A stretch of 47,924 nt of DNA from Candidatus Pullilachnospira intestinigallinarum (GCA_018711275.1 DVIN01000008.1:1-47924); one strand, 5' to 3'. Shown: positions 7,588 to 15,023, counted from the first letter of the stretch. The notes: generated by a model not told the origin, from the letters alone. Numbers and translations: made by a program.

Positions 7588-7687
7588 GTTTCATTAATGA
7601 TTGGCCGAATGGCCATAGAGGTATCCTTTAGGGTTTCATTAATGATTGGCCGAATGGCCATAAAGGTATCCTTTAGGGTTTCATTAA
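7588..7687. repeat. Tandem 45-bp dual-hairpin repeat, two full copies and a partial third
   Basis: Units 7588-7632 and 7633-7677 differ at one base, followed by ten bases of a third. Each unit contains the palindrome TGGCCGAATGGCCA (or near match) and a second small palindrome AAAGG-TAT-CCTTT, which together would form two adjacent hairpins in RNA. Read on the minus strand, each unit is 15 codons (NETLKDTFMAIRPII-like) and has AAAGG placed eight bases before an ATG. A diverged copy pair lies at 15786-15860. The element sits in the 430-bp gap between the VTT gene and the AbrB/PIN pair; apart from the promoter and operator listed next, I see nothing else there. Confidence 0.85.
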
Positions 7688-7730
7688 ATACTGCCCTCTT
7701 TGGCACACAGGAAAAGTTCTCGTTTCTCCA

Positions 7731-7759
7731 TTGATTTTTCAGCAATTTTTGCTTATACT
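7731..7759 (+). promoter_or_regulatory. Promoter of the AbrB/PIN toxin-antitoxin operon
   Basis: TTGATT, a 17-base spacer and TATACT, about 50 bases before the antitoxin ATG. The likely transcription start falls on the palindrome at 7763-7780. Confidence 0.72.
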
Positions 7760-7762
7760 GGA

Positions 7763-7780
7763 AGTAGGGAAATCCCTACT
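7763..7780. promoter_or_regulatory. Palindromic operator over the transcription start
   Basis: A perfect inverted repeat, AGTAGGGA-AA-TCCCTACT, begins four bases after the -10 box. AbrB/MazE-type antitoxins bind such sites to repress their own operon, so this is the probable autoregulatory operator. Confidence 0.6.
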
Positions 7781-7810
7781 TTCCATGCTTTAGAAAGGTG
7801 GTGCAAAATT

Positions 7811-8086
7811 ATGTTAGCGAATGCATTTGTAGATAATGCCAAAGTTATGGCAAAGGGGCAAATCACAATTCCAAAGGACGTCCGTGATGTGCTGGGTGTG
7901 TCAAGTGGTGATCGGGTCACTTTCATCGTTGAGGGAAACACTGTCCGCATTGTCAATTCTGCTGTTTATGCTATGCAGATGCTTCAGCAGGAAATGGCCG
8001 GAGAAGCAGAACGCGTCGGTCTGACCTCAGAAGATGATGTTATGTCGCTGGTCAAAGAATTGAGAAATGAGGACGAAAAAGAATGA
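7811..8086 (+). CDS. AbrB/SpoVT-family antitoxin
   Basis: A 91-residue swapped-hairpin DNA-binding protein. The diagnostic core is AKVMAKGQITIPKDVRDVLG, followed by SGDRVTFIVEGNTVRI, which closes the beta barrel. The C-terminal tail (about 40 residues, acidic) would bind the toxin. The ATG at 7811 has AAAGGTGGTG upstream; a longer frame to 7700 would run through the promoter and operator and is rejected. The stop overlaps the toxin ATG by four bases. The expected role is to neutralise the PIN nuclease and repress the operon through the palindrome upstream. Confidence 0.9.
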   Translation: MLANAFVDNAKVMAKGQITIPKDVRDVLGVSSGDRVTFIVEGNTVRIVNSAVYAMQMLQQEMAGEAERVGLTSEDDVMSLVKELRNEDEKE

Positions 8087-8484
8087 GAGTTCTGATTGAT
8101 ACCAACGTCCTTATTTCTGCCGCATTGAGTGCAAATGGTACGCCTTATCAGGCGTATGTTAAAGCTGCCTCTTATCCTAATCACGGCTTGATCTGTGAGC
8201 AGAATGTGGATGAAATGAAGCGGATATTCAACAAAAAATTTCCGAACAGGCTGGCGGCGCTGGATAAATTTCTTTCCATTGCATTGCTTACTTTAGAATT
8301 GGTTCCGGTTCCGATAGAGGAAAATATGACGGAAACACAAATCAGAGACGTCAATGACCGCCCCATTCTGCGGGCAGCCATTGACGCGAAAGCAGATGTG
8401 CTGCTGACCGGCGATAAGGATTTCTTAGAGTCCGGCGTAAAAAATCCGGCGATTATGACACCGGCAGAGTTTTTGAATACCTGA
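8083..8484 (+). CDS. PIN-domain ribonuclease toxin
   Basis: A 133-residue PIN-fold nuclease of the kind annotated as putative toxin component, PIN family. Acidic active-site residues are visible in order: D6 in LIDTNVLISA, E44 in NVDEMKR, D92 in VNDRPILRAA, and D111/D113 in LLTGDKDFL. Such enzymes use Mg or Mn to cut tRNA, rRNA or mRNA; the target here is unknown. It is translationally coupled to the AbrB antitoxin, which is the expected order. GC content is lower than in the neighbouring membrane genes, consistent with acquisition as a module. Confidence 0.9.
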   Translation: MRVLIDTNVLISAALSANGTPYQAYVKAASYPNHGLICEQNVDEMKRIFNKKFPNRLAALDKFLSIALLTLELVPVPIEENMTETQIRDVNDRPILRAAIDAKADVLLTGDKDFLESGVKNPAIMTPAEFLNT

Positions 8485-8495
8485 CTTACACAAAG

Positions 8496-8532
8496 ACAGC
8501 GGGCCGAGAGTGAAAAGCTTCTGGCCCGCTGT
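8496..8532 (+). terminator. Hairpin after the PIN toxin gene, probable terminator
   Basis: Arms ACAGCGGGCC and GGCCCGCTGT, ten base pairs, twelve bases after the toxin stop. The following sequence is only moderately T-rich, so termination may be weaker than at other sites here. Confidence 0.6.
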
Positions 8533-8658
8533 GCTTATATATGCTGTGATGTATATTTTTTCTGCCTCAGTCATCCATAAAATAATTGGAATATGTGCGA
8601 TATAAACAATAATATAGAGAAAACACCTTGTGATTTTATACAAAAATAATAAAAGATA

Positions 8659-8687
8659 TTACGAAATCGTCTCAAAAATGATATAAT
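8659..8687 (+). promoter_or_regulatory. Extended -10 promoter upstream of the 79-residue protein
   Basis: TTACGA, 17 bases, then TATAAT preceded by TG (TGATATAAT). The transcript would start about 65 bases before the ATG at 8758. Confidence 0.6.
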
Positions 8688-8757
8688 TGAGAAAAAGAAA
8701 GGGGGATCTGAAAACCGGATGCCCCTCTGAATATCAGAAAAGGACGGTAGATAGCAC

Positions 8758-8997
8758 ATGAAAAGAATTAAAGCAGCCTGCATCACACAGACCCTTCATT
8801 TTCTGCTGAAGGAGGATCTGGGAAGCGATTACGCGAAGAAACTGGTTCAGGAAGAAGTGAAACGGTACAAAGAAGGGCTGGACAGAGACCGGAAGAAATA
8901 CAGGATTATCTCCGAGGAAACCTGCCCGGATGGTTCCGTGATTATAGAGATCAAAAAGCAGTATAATACTTCCCCGGTGGGAAATTATCTGGACTGA
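8758..8997 (+). CDS. Small hypothetical protein (79 residues)
   Basis: A highly charged cytosolic protein. The sequence has a helical first half (TQTLHFLLKEDLGSDYAKKL, then VQEEVKRYKEGLDRD) and a beta-hairpin-like second half (YRIISEETCPDGSVIIEIKK). No catalytic motif, membrane segment or DNA-binding pattern stands out and I do not recognise the family. It has its own promoter and a strong terminator, so it is a complete single-gene unit. The SD (AAAGGA) lies farther from the ATG than usual, about 13 bases, which makes the start slightly uncertain. Confidence 0.72.
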   Translation: MKRIKAACITQTLHFLLKEDLGSDYAKKLVQEEVKRYKEGLDRDRKKYRIISEETCPDGSVIIEIKKQYNTSPVGNYLD

Positions 8998-9011
8998 TCT
9001 GTAAGATGCGG

Positions 9012-9054
9012 CCGCTGCCGAAACTGGAATTTCAGTGTTCGGCAGCGGTTTTTT
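9012..9054 (+). terminator. Intrinsic terminator
   Basis: Eleven-base-pair stem CCGCTGCCGAA / TTCGGCAGCGG followed by TTTTTTAT, shortly after the 79-residue gene. Confidence 0.9.
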
Positions 9055-9135
9055 ATTCATGATAATGGAAAGGAAAGTCCGCCCGGCGTGCTTTCCATCG
9101 TATCACAGGAAACTGCAAAATGGAGGAGAAAGAAA

Positions 9136-9366
9136 ATGCAATGGATGCCGCTGCAGGATATGAAAACGAAGAAATGGGTGCTCTGCGTGATGCACAGCGA
9201 CCACATTCATTATGAGCGGACGGAGATCGTATCGGATTCCATCGAGACGATACTCTCCTGCGCCGATTACATGAACGGGAGGTCGGACGGAAGCGGGCTG
9301 GGTATGCTTCCCGGCCTGAAACAGCTGAAGGAAAAGTATCCGCCCAGAACTGACAGCAAAAACTGA
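9136..9366 (+). CDS. Small hypothetical protein (76 residues)
   Basis: A short protein starting at the ATG preceded by GGAGGAGAAAGAAA. It is rich in Met, His and charged residues (WVLCVMHSDHIHYERTEIVS), with a Gly-rich stretch (GRSDGSGLGM) and a Lys/Pro-rich end. No membrane segment or known motif is visible. An upstream in-frame start at 9088 has no SD and is rejected. The gene sits between a terminator and the MATE promoter, so it is probably transcribed alone or by read-through. Coding status rests on the SD, the composition and the even codon use. Confidence 0.65.
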   Translation: MQWMPLQDMKTKKWVLCVMHSDHIHYERTEIVSDSIETILSCADYMNGRSDGSGLGMLPGLKQLKEKYPPRTDSKN

Positions 9367-9396
9367 TTGAACTGCCTCTGTTTCCGGGAGTATAAT
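9367..9396 (+). promoter_or_regulatory. Promoter of the MATE exporter gene
   Basis: TTGAAC, an 18-base spacer and TATAAT begin directly at the end of the preceding small gene, about 40 bases before the exporter ATG. Confidence 0.7.
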
Positions 9397-9436
9397 AGTA
9401 AAAATACTGAGGAAAAGGATGAGGTGAGGGAAACAC

Positions 9437-10822
9437 ATGGAAGATGCGAAAAAGACAGAGCTTTTTGAAAATACCCCGATTCCCAGAGCGGTGATGACGC
9501 TGGCGGTTCCCACCGTTCTCAGCTCTCTGGTGATGGTGCTCTACAATCTGGCGGATACTTATTTTGTGGGTATGCTCAATGATCCCATTCAGAATGCGGC
9601 GGTAACCCTGGCGGCGCCGGTGCTTCTGGCGTTCAACGCGGTGAACAACCTGTTCGGTGTGGGAAGCTCCAGTATGATGAGCAGGGCCATGGGCCGGAAG
9701 GATTACGACACGGTGTACCGGAGTTCCGCCTTTGGATTTTACTGCGCTGTTTTCAGCGGTATTCTCTTTTCGGTGCTCTGCACAGTATTTGAACAGCCGC
9801 TGCTGAATCTTCTGGGCGTCAGCAGTGAGACTGCCAGGGCCACGGCGGGCTATATGAAATGGACGGTGCTGTGGGGCGCGACCCCCGCAATTTTGAACGT
9901 GGTGATGGCCTATCTGGTGCGGGCGGAGGGTTCCGCTCTCCACGCCAGCGTGGGAACCATGAGCGGCTGTCTGCTGAATATTGTGCTGGATCCTGTATTC
10001 GTTCTTCCCTGGGGACTGAATATGGGGGCGGAAGGCGCGGGTCTGGCCACCTTCCTGTCCAACTGCGTGGCCTGCATCTATTTTTTTGTACTGCTGTTTG
10101 TGAAGCGGGGGAAAACCTATGTGTGCATCCGGCCCCGGATGTTCAGCATGAAAAAGGAGATTGTCACCGGCGTCTGCGGCGTGGGAATTCCCGCTTCCAT
10201 TCAGAATCTGCTGAATGTCACCGGTATGACGGTGCTGAACAATTTTACTTCCGGTTTTGGCTCCGACGCGGTGGCCGCCATGGGAATCAGTCAGAAAATC
10301 AACATGGTTCCCATGAATATCAGTATGGGACTTTCCCAGGGGATTATGCCGCTGATCAGTTATAATTACGGCAGCAGAAACGTGAACCGTATGAAAAAGA
10401 CGCTGTTTTTCGCACTGAAAATCGCGCTGACCTTCATTCTGGTGGTGGCGGCGGGCTACTATGTGTTCGCGCCCCAGCTGACCGGTCTGTTTATGGAGAA
10501 AGATACCATCATCGCTTACGGAACCCGGTTCCTTCGGGGGTTCTGTCTGGGACTGCCTTTCCTGTGTATGGATTTCATGGCGGTGGGCGTATTCCAGGCC
10601 ACCGGCAAAGGAAAAGAAGCGTTTCTCTTTGCCGTCCTGCGTAAAATTGTACTGGAAATTCCGGCGCTGTTTCTCCTGAATATGCTGTTCCCGCTGTATG
10701 GCCTGGCTTACGCGCAGTTTACCGCGGAGGTGATCCTGGCCGTGGCTGCCGTGCTGGTGCTGGCCAGAATCTTCCGAAATCTGGAAAAAGAGATGAATGG
10801 CGGCGGCACTTTACATTCTTAA
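9437..10822 (+). CDS. MATE-family multidrug or metabolite exporter
   Basis: A 461-residue transporter with twelve predicted membrane helices in two homologous halves. MATE signatures are the first-helix region AVPTVLSSLVMVLYNLADTY (the VLYNLADTYFVG segment is typical) and LFGVGSSSMMSRAMGRKD, the MatE loop. The second half repeats it with GIPASIQNLLN and GIMPLISYNYGSRN. Such proteins export cationic drugs or other compounds using Na or H gradients; the MepA-like branch is likely by sequence character. The ATG has GAGGTGAGGG upstream. It has its own promoter and no dedicated regulator next to it. Confidence 0.92.
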   Translation: MEDAKKTELFENTPIPRAVMTLAVPTVLSSLVMVLYNLADTYFVGMLNDPIQNAAVTLAAPVLLAFNAVNNLFGVGSSSMMSRAMGRKDYDTVYRSSAFGFYCAVFSGILFSVLCTVFEQPLLNLLGVSSETARATAGYMKWTVLWGATPAILNVVMAYLVRAEGSALHASVGTMSGCLLNIVLDPVFVLPWGLNMGAEGAGLATFLSNCVACIYFFVLLFVKRGKTYVCIRPRMFSMKKEIVTGVCGVGIPASIQNLLNVTGMTVLNNFTSGFGSDAVAAMGISQKINMVPMNISMGLSQGIMPLISYNYGSRNVNRMKKTLFFALKIALTFILVVAAGYYVFAPQLTGLFMEKDTIIAYGTRFLRGFCLGLPFLCMDFMAVGVFQATGKGKEAFLFAVLRKIVLEIPALFLLNMLFPLYGLAYAQFTAEVILAVAAVLVLARIFRNLEKEMNGGGTLHS

Positions 10823-10838
10823 GCGGTCACGATATAAT
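10810..10838 (+). promoter_or_regulatory. Promoter of the exonuclease gene
   Basis: TTTACA, 17 bases and TATAAT overlap the 3' end of the MATE gene, about 37 bases before the next ATG. Confidence 0.7.
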
Positions 10839-10875
10839 ATGGCCGACAAGTATAACCGGAAGGAACGGAAATTGT

Positions 10876-11856
10876 ATGAATTACATTGTCTTTGATCTGG
10901 AGTGGAATCAGTGCCCTTACGGGAAGGATCAGGAGAATGAGAGGATTCCTTTTGAAATTCTGGAGATCGGCGCGGTGAAGCTGAATGAAAACCGGGAGAT
11001 GACGGATCAGTACCATGTGCTGATTCAGCCCCGGGTGTACCGGAAGCTGCACCACCGGACGAAAGAGATTATCCGGCTGGATATGAAGGATCTGGAGCAG
11101 GGAGTCCCTTTTTATAAAGCGGTGCGGCAGTTTTTGTCCTGGTGCGGCCAGGACTGCCGGTTCTGCACCTGGGGGAATTCGGATCTGACGGAACTTCAGC
11201 GGAATATGAAATATTACGGCGTCCTGCAGCTTCTGGCAGGCCCGGTGATTTTCTGTGATGTACAGAAGCTGTTCAGCCTGGATAAAGAGGATGGCGAGAG
11301 CCGCAAATCTCTGGAACACGCTGTGGACGCGCTGGGGCTGGAGAAGCAGAAGGATTTTCACCGGGCGCTGTCGGACGCCTGGTATACGGCGCAGATTTTT
11401 GCCATGATCGATCCGCAAATCGCGGATACCTTCACCTCCATCGACTGTTTTCAGAATCCCCAGGGGAAAAAGGAAGAGATTCATGTGGTGTATCCCGGCT
11501 ATGAAAAACATATATCCCGGGAGTTTGACACCAGGGAGGAGATTCTGGAAGACCGGGAAATCGCGGCCTGCCGCTGTTTCCTCTGTGAAAAGAATATGAG
11601 GAAAAAGATCCGCTGGTTTGCCAGCGGCGGAAAGAATTATTACTGCCTGGCCAGGTGCCCCCGCCATGGATGGCTGAAGGGAAAAATCCGTGTAAAGCGC
11701 ACGGATCAGGGAAAATATTTTGCGGTAAAAACGGTTAAGCTAGCACAGGAAGAGGAAGCGCAGATGGTCAGAGACAGGAAAGAGGAGCTGAAAAAGAAAC
11801 GGCGGGAAAGACGGAGACAGGAAAGAAAAAGAGAAAAAGAACGAGCCGGAAGATGA
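10876..11856 (+). CDS. DEDDh-type 3'-5' exonuclease with a Cys-rich and basic C-terminal extension
   Basis: A 326-residue protein. Residues 1-180 form a KapD/DnaQ-like exonuclease: D7 and E9 in VFDLEWNQ, a conserved EILEIGAVK strand, D103 in WGNSDLTEL, and H162/D167 in FHRALSDAWYTAQ, so all five metal-site residues are present. The extension holds Cys residues in CRCFLCEKN and YYCLARCPRHG, spaced like a four-Cys zinc site, followed by a Lys/Arg-rich tail (KKKRRERRRQERKREKER) suited to RNA or DNA binding. The substrate is unknown; small RNA or DNA ends are plausible. The ATG has GGAAGGAACGGAA upstream. Confidence 0.88.
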   Translation: MNYIVFDLEWNQCPYGKDQENERIPFEILEIGAVKLNENREMTDQYHVLIQPRVYRKLHHRTKEIIRLDMKDLEQGVPFYKAVRQFLSWCGQDCRFCTWGNSDLTELQRNMKYYGVLQLLAGPVIFCDVQKLFSLDKEDGESRKSLEHAVDALGLEKQKDFHRALSDAWYTAQIFAMIDPQIADTFTSIDCFQNPQGKKEEIHVVYPGYEKHISREFDTREEILEDREIAACRCFLCEKNMRKKIRWFASGGKNYYCLARCPRHGWLKGKIRVKRTDQGKYFAVKTVKLAQEEEAQMVRDRKEELKKKRRERRRQERKREKERAGR

Positions 11857-11880
11857 TCCCCCGAAGGGGAACCTTCCGGC
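11845..11880. terminator. Hairpin between convergent genes
   Basis: Arms GCCGGAAG and CTTCCGGC, enclosing CCCC-GAA-GGGG, overlapping the exonuclease stop. No T-tract follows, so it may act as an RNA-stability element as much as a terminator. Confidence 0.5.
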
Positions 11881-11921
11881 CTGTGTCATTCATGACTGAG
11901 AATCATGCCTGTGTCATTGTT

Positions 11922-13103
11922 TCAGAAATCCACTTCTGTTCCGTAATATGTACAGGTGAGCAGTTTTGCCATGGTGTCGGGATCGATGGCGCGGGGATTG
12001 GAGCCTGTGCAGGCGTCGCCCACGGCCAGTTCGGCGATTTTCGGCAGCTTCTCCTTGAATTCGTTCTCATCAATACCGAACTCTTTCAGGGTTGCGGGAA
12101 TGTTCAGCTTCCGGTTGAACTCCTGGATTTTCTCTCTCAGGCTGTTGATGAGCGCTTTTTCGGAGGTTCCTGCCAGTCCCATTCTTCTGGCAATCTCTGC
12201 GTAACGGCTGGCAGCCACCGGATCCTTGGCATTATATTCGATAACGTAAGGAAGATAAATGGCGTTGGCGCAGCCATGCGGAATATGTCCGGTGGAGAAA
12301 GCGGCGCCGGTCTTGTGTGCCATGGAGTGTACGATGCCCAGCAGTGCGTTGGAGAATGCCATTCCGGCCAGGCACTGTGCGTAATGCATCTGCTCTCTGG
12401 CTTCCATGTTGCCGTTATAGGAGGCCGGCAGGTAATCCAGAACCATCTCGATGGCCTGCAGTGCCAGCGGATCGGTAAACGGTCCGTTCAGAGTGGACAC
12501 ATAAGCCTCGATGGCATGGGTCAGGGCGTCCATACCGGTGTAAGCCACCTGTTTTGCGGGCAGGCCGGATACCAGATCCGGATCCACGATGGCCACATCC
12601 GGGGTGATGTTGAAGTCAGCCAGCGGATATTTCACACCGGTCTGATAGTTGGTGATCACGGAGAAAGCGGTTACCTCGGTGGCTGTTCCGGAAGTGGAGG
12701 GGATGGCTGCGAATTTTGCCTTCTGTCTCAGTTCCGGGAAGTTGAAGGGCGTGCACAGATCCTCGAAAGAGGTATCCGGGTACTCATAGAACGCCCACAT
12801 GGCCTTGGCCGCGTCGATGGGGGATCCGCCGCCCATGGCAACGATCCAGTCAGGCTCAAATTCCTGCATGGCCTTGGCGCCTTTCATGACAGTTTCCACA
12901 GAGGGATCCGGCTCGACACCTTCGAATACCTGAACCTCCATGCCTGCTTCCTTCAGATAGCCAACCGCTTTGTCAAGGAATCCCTGGCGCTTCATGGAGC
13001 CGCCGCCCACTACCAGCATGGCCTTTTTTCCTTTCAGATTTTTCAGCTCTTCCAGACAGCCTTTTCCATGATAAATATCTCTCGGTAAACAAAATCTGCT
13101 CAT
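11922..13103 (-). CDS. Iron-containing alcohol dehydrogenase
   Basis: A 393-residue group III alcohol dehydrogenase. The N-terminal nucleotide domain has VAMGGGSPIDAAKAMW. The metal-binding domain gives the Asp/His ligands in YTGMDALTHAIEAYVS and HSMAHKTGAAFSTGHIPHG. The family interconverts aldehydes and alcohols with NADH or NADPH; in fermenting Clostridia it disposes of acetaldehyde or butyraldehyde. GGAAAGGAAG lies before the ATG. Upstream are a consensus promoter and a Rex-like site over the start point, so expression is probably tied to the NADH/NAD ratio. It could also consume acetaldehyde made by PhnX 18 kb away, which is inference only. Confidence 0.92.
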   Translation of the reverse strand: MSRFCLPRDIYHGKGCLEELKNLKGKKAMLVVGGGSMKRQGFLDKAVGYLKEAGMEVQVFEGVEPDPSVETVMKGAKAMQEFEPDWIVAMGGGSPIDAAKAMWAFYEYPDTSFEDLCTPFNFPELRQKAKFAAIPSTSGTATEVTAFSVITNYQTGVKYPLADFNITPDVAIVDPDLVSGLPAKQVAYTGMDALTHAIEAYVSTLNGPFTDPLALQAIEMVLDYLPASYNGNMEAREQMHYAQCLAGMAFSNALLGIVHSMAHKTGAAFSTGHIPHGCANAIYLPYVIEYNAKDPVAASRYAEIARRMGLAGTSEKALINSLREKIQEFNRKLNIPATLKEFGIDENEFKEKLPKIAELAVGDACTGSNPRAIDPDTMAKLLTCTYYGTEVDF

Positions 13104-13125
13104 TACACATCTTCCTTTCCAAGTA

Positions 13126-13143
13126 TTGTTATTTTTTTAACAT
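13126..13143. promoter_or_regulatory. Rex-like redox operator
   Basis: TTGTTATTTTTTTAACAT matches the Rex consensus TTGTTAANNNNTTAACAA at 12 of 14 fixed positions and spans the predicted transcription start of the alcohol dehydrogenase. A second, weaker site (TTGTTAA then TTCACGT, 11 of 14) lies at 13186-13203 upstream of the -35 box. Confidence 0.65.
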
Positions 13144-13148
13144 AATGT

Positions 13149-13177
13149 ATTATAGTCCTGTGGAAAGGAAAATGCAA
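13149..13177 (-). promoter_or_regulatory. Promoter of the alcohol dehydrogenase gene
   Basis: On the minus strand TTGCAT, a 17-base spacer and TATAAT, 46 bases upstream of the ATG, flanked by two Rex-like sites. Confidence 0.8.
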
Positions 13178-13226
13178 GCATCATTTTGTTAAATTTTTCA
13201 CGTTTATTTTCCGGAATCCATGCATT

Positions 13227-13508
13227 TTACACATGCATCATCAGAAGCGCCGCCGCGCCGAATATGGCGTAGACCAGATTTATGGCCAGACAGATTTTCA
13301 TTGCCGTATGCCTCACCCTCAGCTTCCCATAGCAGATGCCGGAGAAAATGCCGCCCAGGATCATCGCCGCCGCGTACAGGAAAATAATGACGCGGGCGGC
13401 GGGCATTTCCAGGGCCCACTGGTGGGTGCGCAGCGGAAGGATGGTCCACGGGAGAAGGATGAAAACTGCGCTGATGAAGGGGCAGAGAATTTGTTTTTCG
13501 TTTTTCAT
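13227..13508 (-). CDS. Small three-helix membrane protein at the end of the ABC exporter operon
   Basis: A 93-residue protein with hydrophobic segments at about 9-28, 40-62 and 72-92 and a short cytoplasmic start (MKNEKQ). AGGAGG lies nine bases before the ATG. It follows the second permease by 19 bases on the same strand, so it is very likely part of the ABC operon. I do not recognise a family. It may assist the exporter or act as an immunity-type membrane protein. A longer frame upstream runs inside the permease gene in another frame and is rejected. Confidence 0.75.
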   Translation of the reverse strand: MKNEKQILCPFISAVFILLPWTILPLRTHQWALEMPAARVIIFLYAAAMILGGIFSGICYGKLRVRHTAMKICLAINLVYAIFGAAALLMMHV

Positions 13509-13527
13509 ATGCGGAAACCTCCTATGT

Positions 13528-14298
13528 TTACTGAATTTCTTTTTTCCCGAACCGGATGCAGGATGCCGCCAGGCAGGCCACCGTAAATGCCGCCGCAGAC
13601 AGGATCCAGGGCGCCAGCGGGAGTTCATCGGGTGTCATGGTGGAGGCCAGCTTGCTGTACTCATGGATCAGGTAATAAAAGGGATAGCATACCGGGTACA
13701 GAAACCAGATTTTTGTGTTGATCAGCAGCACCGAGGGCACAATGAGGGCCAGACCGGCGGCCGCGGAAAATACGGAGGTGCGGATGCAGGTGGAAATCAT
13801 CCAGAACAGAGCCGCCATGGGAATGCAGGTCAGCCAAAGAAAGAACGCGAACCGGCCCACAAACAGGGGACTCACCAGAAAATCATAATCGTTGAGCCGG
13901 GATGCGGCGAAGGCGGCCCCATAGTAGCACACCACGGAGAAGAAAACCTGTATGGCTGACAGTCCCAGAAGCAGCAGAAATTTCACCAGGCTGAAGGCAG
14001 AGGGACTGGCGGGCAGGGAGAGCATTTTGACGATGCCCCGGCCGCTTCGCTCGGTCTGCCACAGCATCACCGTCAGGACCACCAGAAAGGCGGGGTACAG
14101 AAACCAGGCCAGACCCATAAAGCCCTGAATCAGAAAGCTGTTTTCCGGTGAAATGCCGATATCATCCATCTGGAAATTCAGGCTGGAATTCATCACGTTG
14201 GGAATCCACAGGATGAGGGAGGGAAGTATCAGCAGAAGCAGTATTTTGGAGCGGCGGATTTTCGTAAGTTCCACCTGAAAAAGTGTTGTCCATTTCAT
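13528..14298 (-). CDS. ABC-2 permease, lantibiotic-immunity type (MutG/CprC-like)
   Basis: A 256-residue permease with six membrane helices and an amphipathic start (TTLFQVELTKIRRSKI) seen in ABC-2 subunits of lantibiotic-protection exporters. The large first outer loop follows NVMNSSLNFQMDD, and the conserved cytosolic segment is MLWQTERSGRGIVKMLSLP. The partner permease is encoded just upstream with an ATGA overlap, so the two are made together. With the ATPase this gives the ATPase + two different permeases arrangement of CprABC/MutFEG/NukFEG systems that expel or shield against lantibiotics and other cell-envelope peptides. Confidence 0.85.
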   Translation of the reverse strand: MKWTTLFQVELTKIRRSKILLLLILPSLILWIPNVMNSSLNFQMDDIGISPENSFLIQGFMGLAWFLYPAFLVVLTVMLWQTERSGRGIVKMLSLPASPSAFSLVKFLLLLGLSAIQVFFSVVCYYGAAFAASRLNDYDFLVSPLFVGRFAFFLWLTCIPMAALFWMISTCIRTSVFSAAAGLALIVPSVLLINTKIWFLYPVCYPFYYLIHEYSKLASTMTPDELPLAPWILSAAAFTVACLAASCIRFGKKEIQ

Positions 14299-15023
14299 TC
14301 GGCAATCCTCCTTACACGAGGGGACGTAAGCAGCAGCATGGCCAGTCCCGGAATCAGCAGTTCTCCGGCGGCAGTTCCCAGACAGATCCCCGTCTGCGCG
14401 CCGGATAGTTCGGAAAGAATATGGTAGGGCAGGGAAAAGGGCAGCAGCCGGAGGACAAAGCTTCCGGAGCGGAAGAGGGTTTCCGCAAATACCAGAAGTA
14501 CTCCCACACCCAGCGGCACCCACATGTTGGCACAGCAGGAAGCAATCAGCAGCATCAGCGCCGCAAAGGGGAACAGAAGCGCTGAGGAAAATACGCCCTG
14601 CAGAAGAAGCTCCTGTACCGGCAGCGTCCGCTCCGGAAACCAGTAAAGACTGCATCCCAGGCAGGAAAGGCACCCTGCCAGAACGGCTGCCGCGCAAAAC
14701 AGTTCCAGCAGCACACATTTCGCCAGAAACATGGAGATGCCGGAAATGGGCAGGGAGGCCATTTTCAGCAGCGCCCGGTCGCTGTATTCGGCGTGGTACA
14801 TCACACAGGCGCCCACCACCGCAAAGAGAAGATACAGCATGGCCATGATTTCCCAGTTGGCGTCCAGCAGGATGGCGGTCGGGGAGCCGGAAAGGGCGGT
14901 GAAGGTTTCCGGTCGGACACCGGTGTTGACGGCCGGAATCAGCGCGGCGAAGAAGGCACAGCCGGCGAAAACAGGATAGAAACCGGTTCGCTTCAGCTTT
15001 TTCCGTTCCAGTGAAAAGATCAT
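14295..15023 (-). CDS. ABC-2 permease, lantibiotic-immunity type (MutE/EpiE-like)
   Basis: A 242-residue permease with six membrane helices, opening with the basic cytosolic MIFSLERKKLKRTGFY and a first helix right after it. The segment MYHAEYSDRALLKMASLPIS corresponds to the coupling-helix region shared with the other permease. It overlaps the ATPase gene by four bases and the next permease by four bases. The two permeases are clearly different in sequence, as expected for the heteromeric immunity exporters. No lantibiotic precursor or modification gene is in the window. Confidence 0.86.
   Translation of the reverse strand: MIFSLERKKLKRTGFYPVFAGCAFFAALIPAVNTGVRPETFTALSGSPTAILLDANWEIMAMLYLLFAVVGACVMYHAEYSDRALLKMASLPISGISMFLAKCVLLELFCAAAVLAGCLSCLGCSLYWFPERTLPVQELLLQGVFSSALLFPFAALMLLIASCCANMWVPLGVGVLLVFAETLFRSGSFVLRLLPFSLPYHILSELSGAQTGICLGTAAGELLIPGLAMLLLTSPRVRRIAE

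Noticed and set aside
7588-7687. CRISPR array
   Set aside because: The units are directly adjacent with no unique spacers and no cas genes are present.
7521-7745. 74-residue repeat protein on the minus strand
   Set aside because: The repeats are in frame, but there is no good start with SD for the whole frame and it runs into the AbrB/PIN promoter. The repeat unit itself is reported instead.
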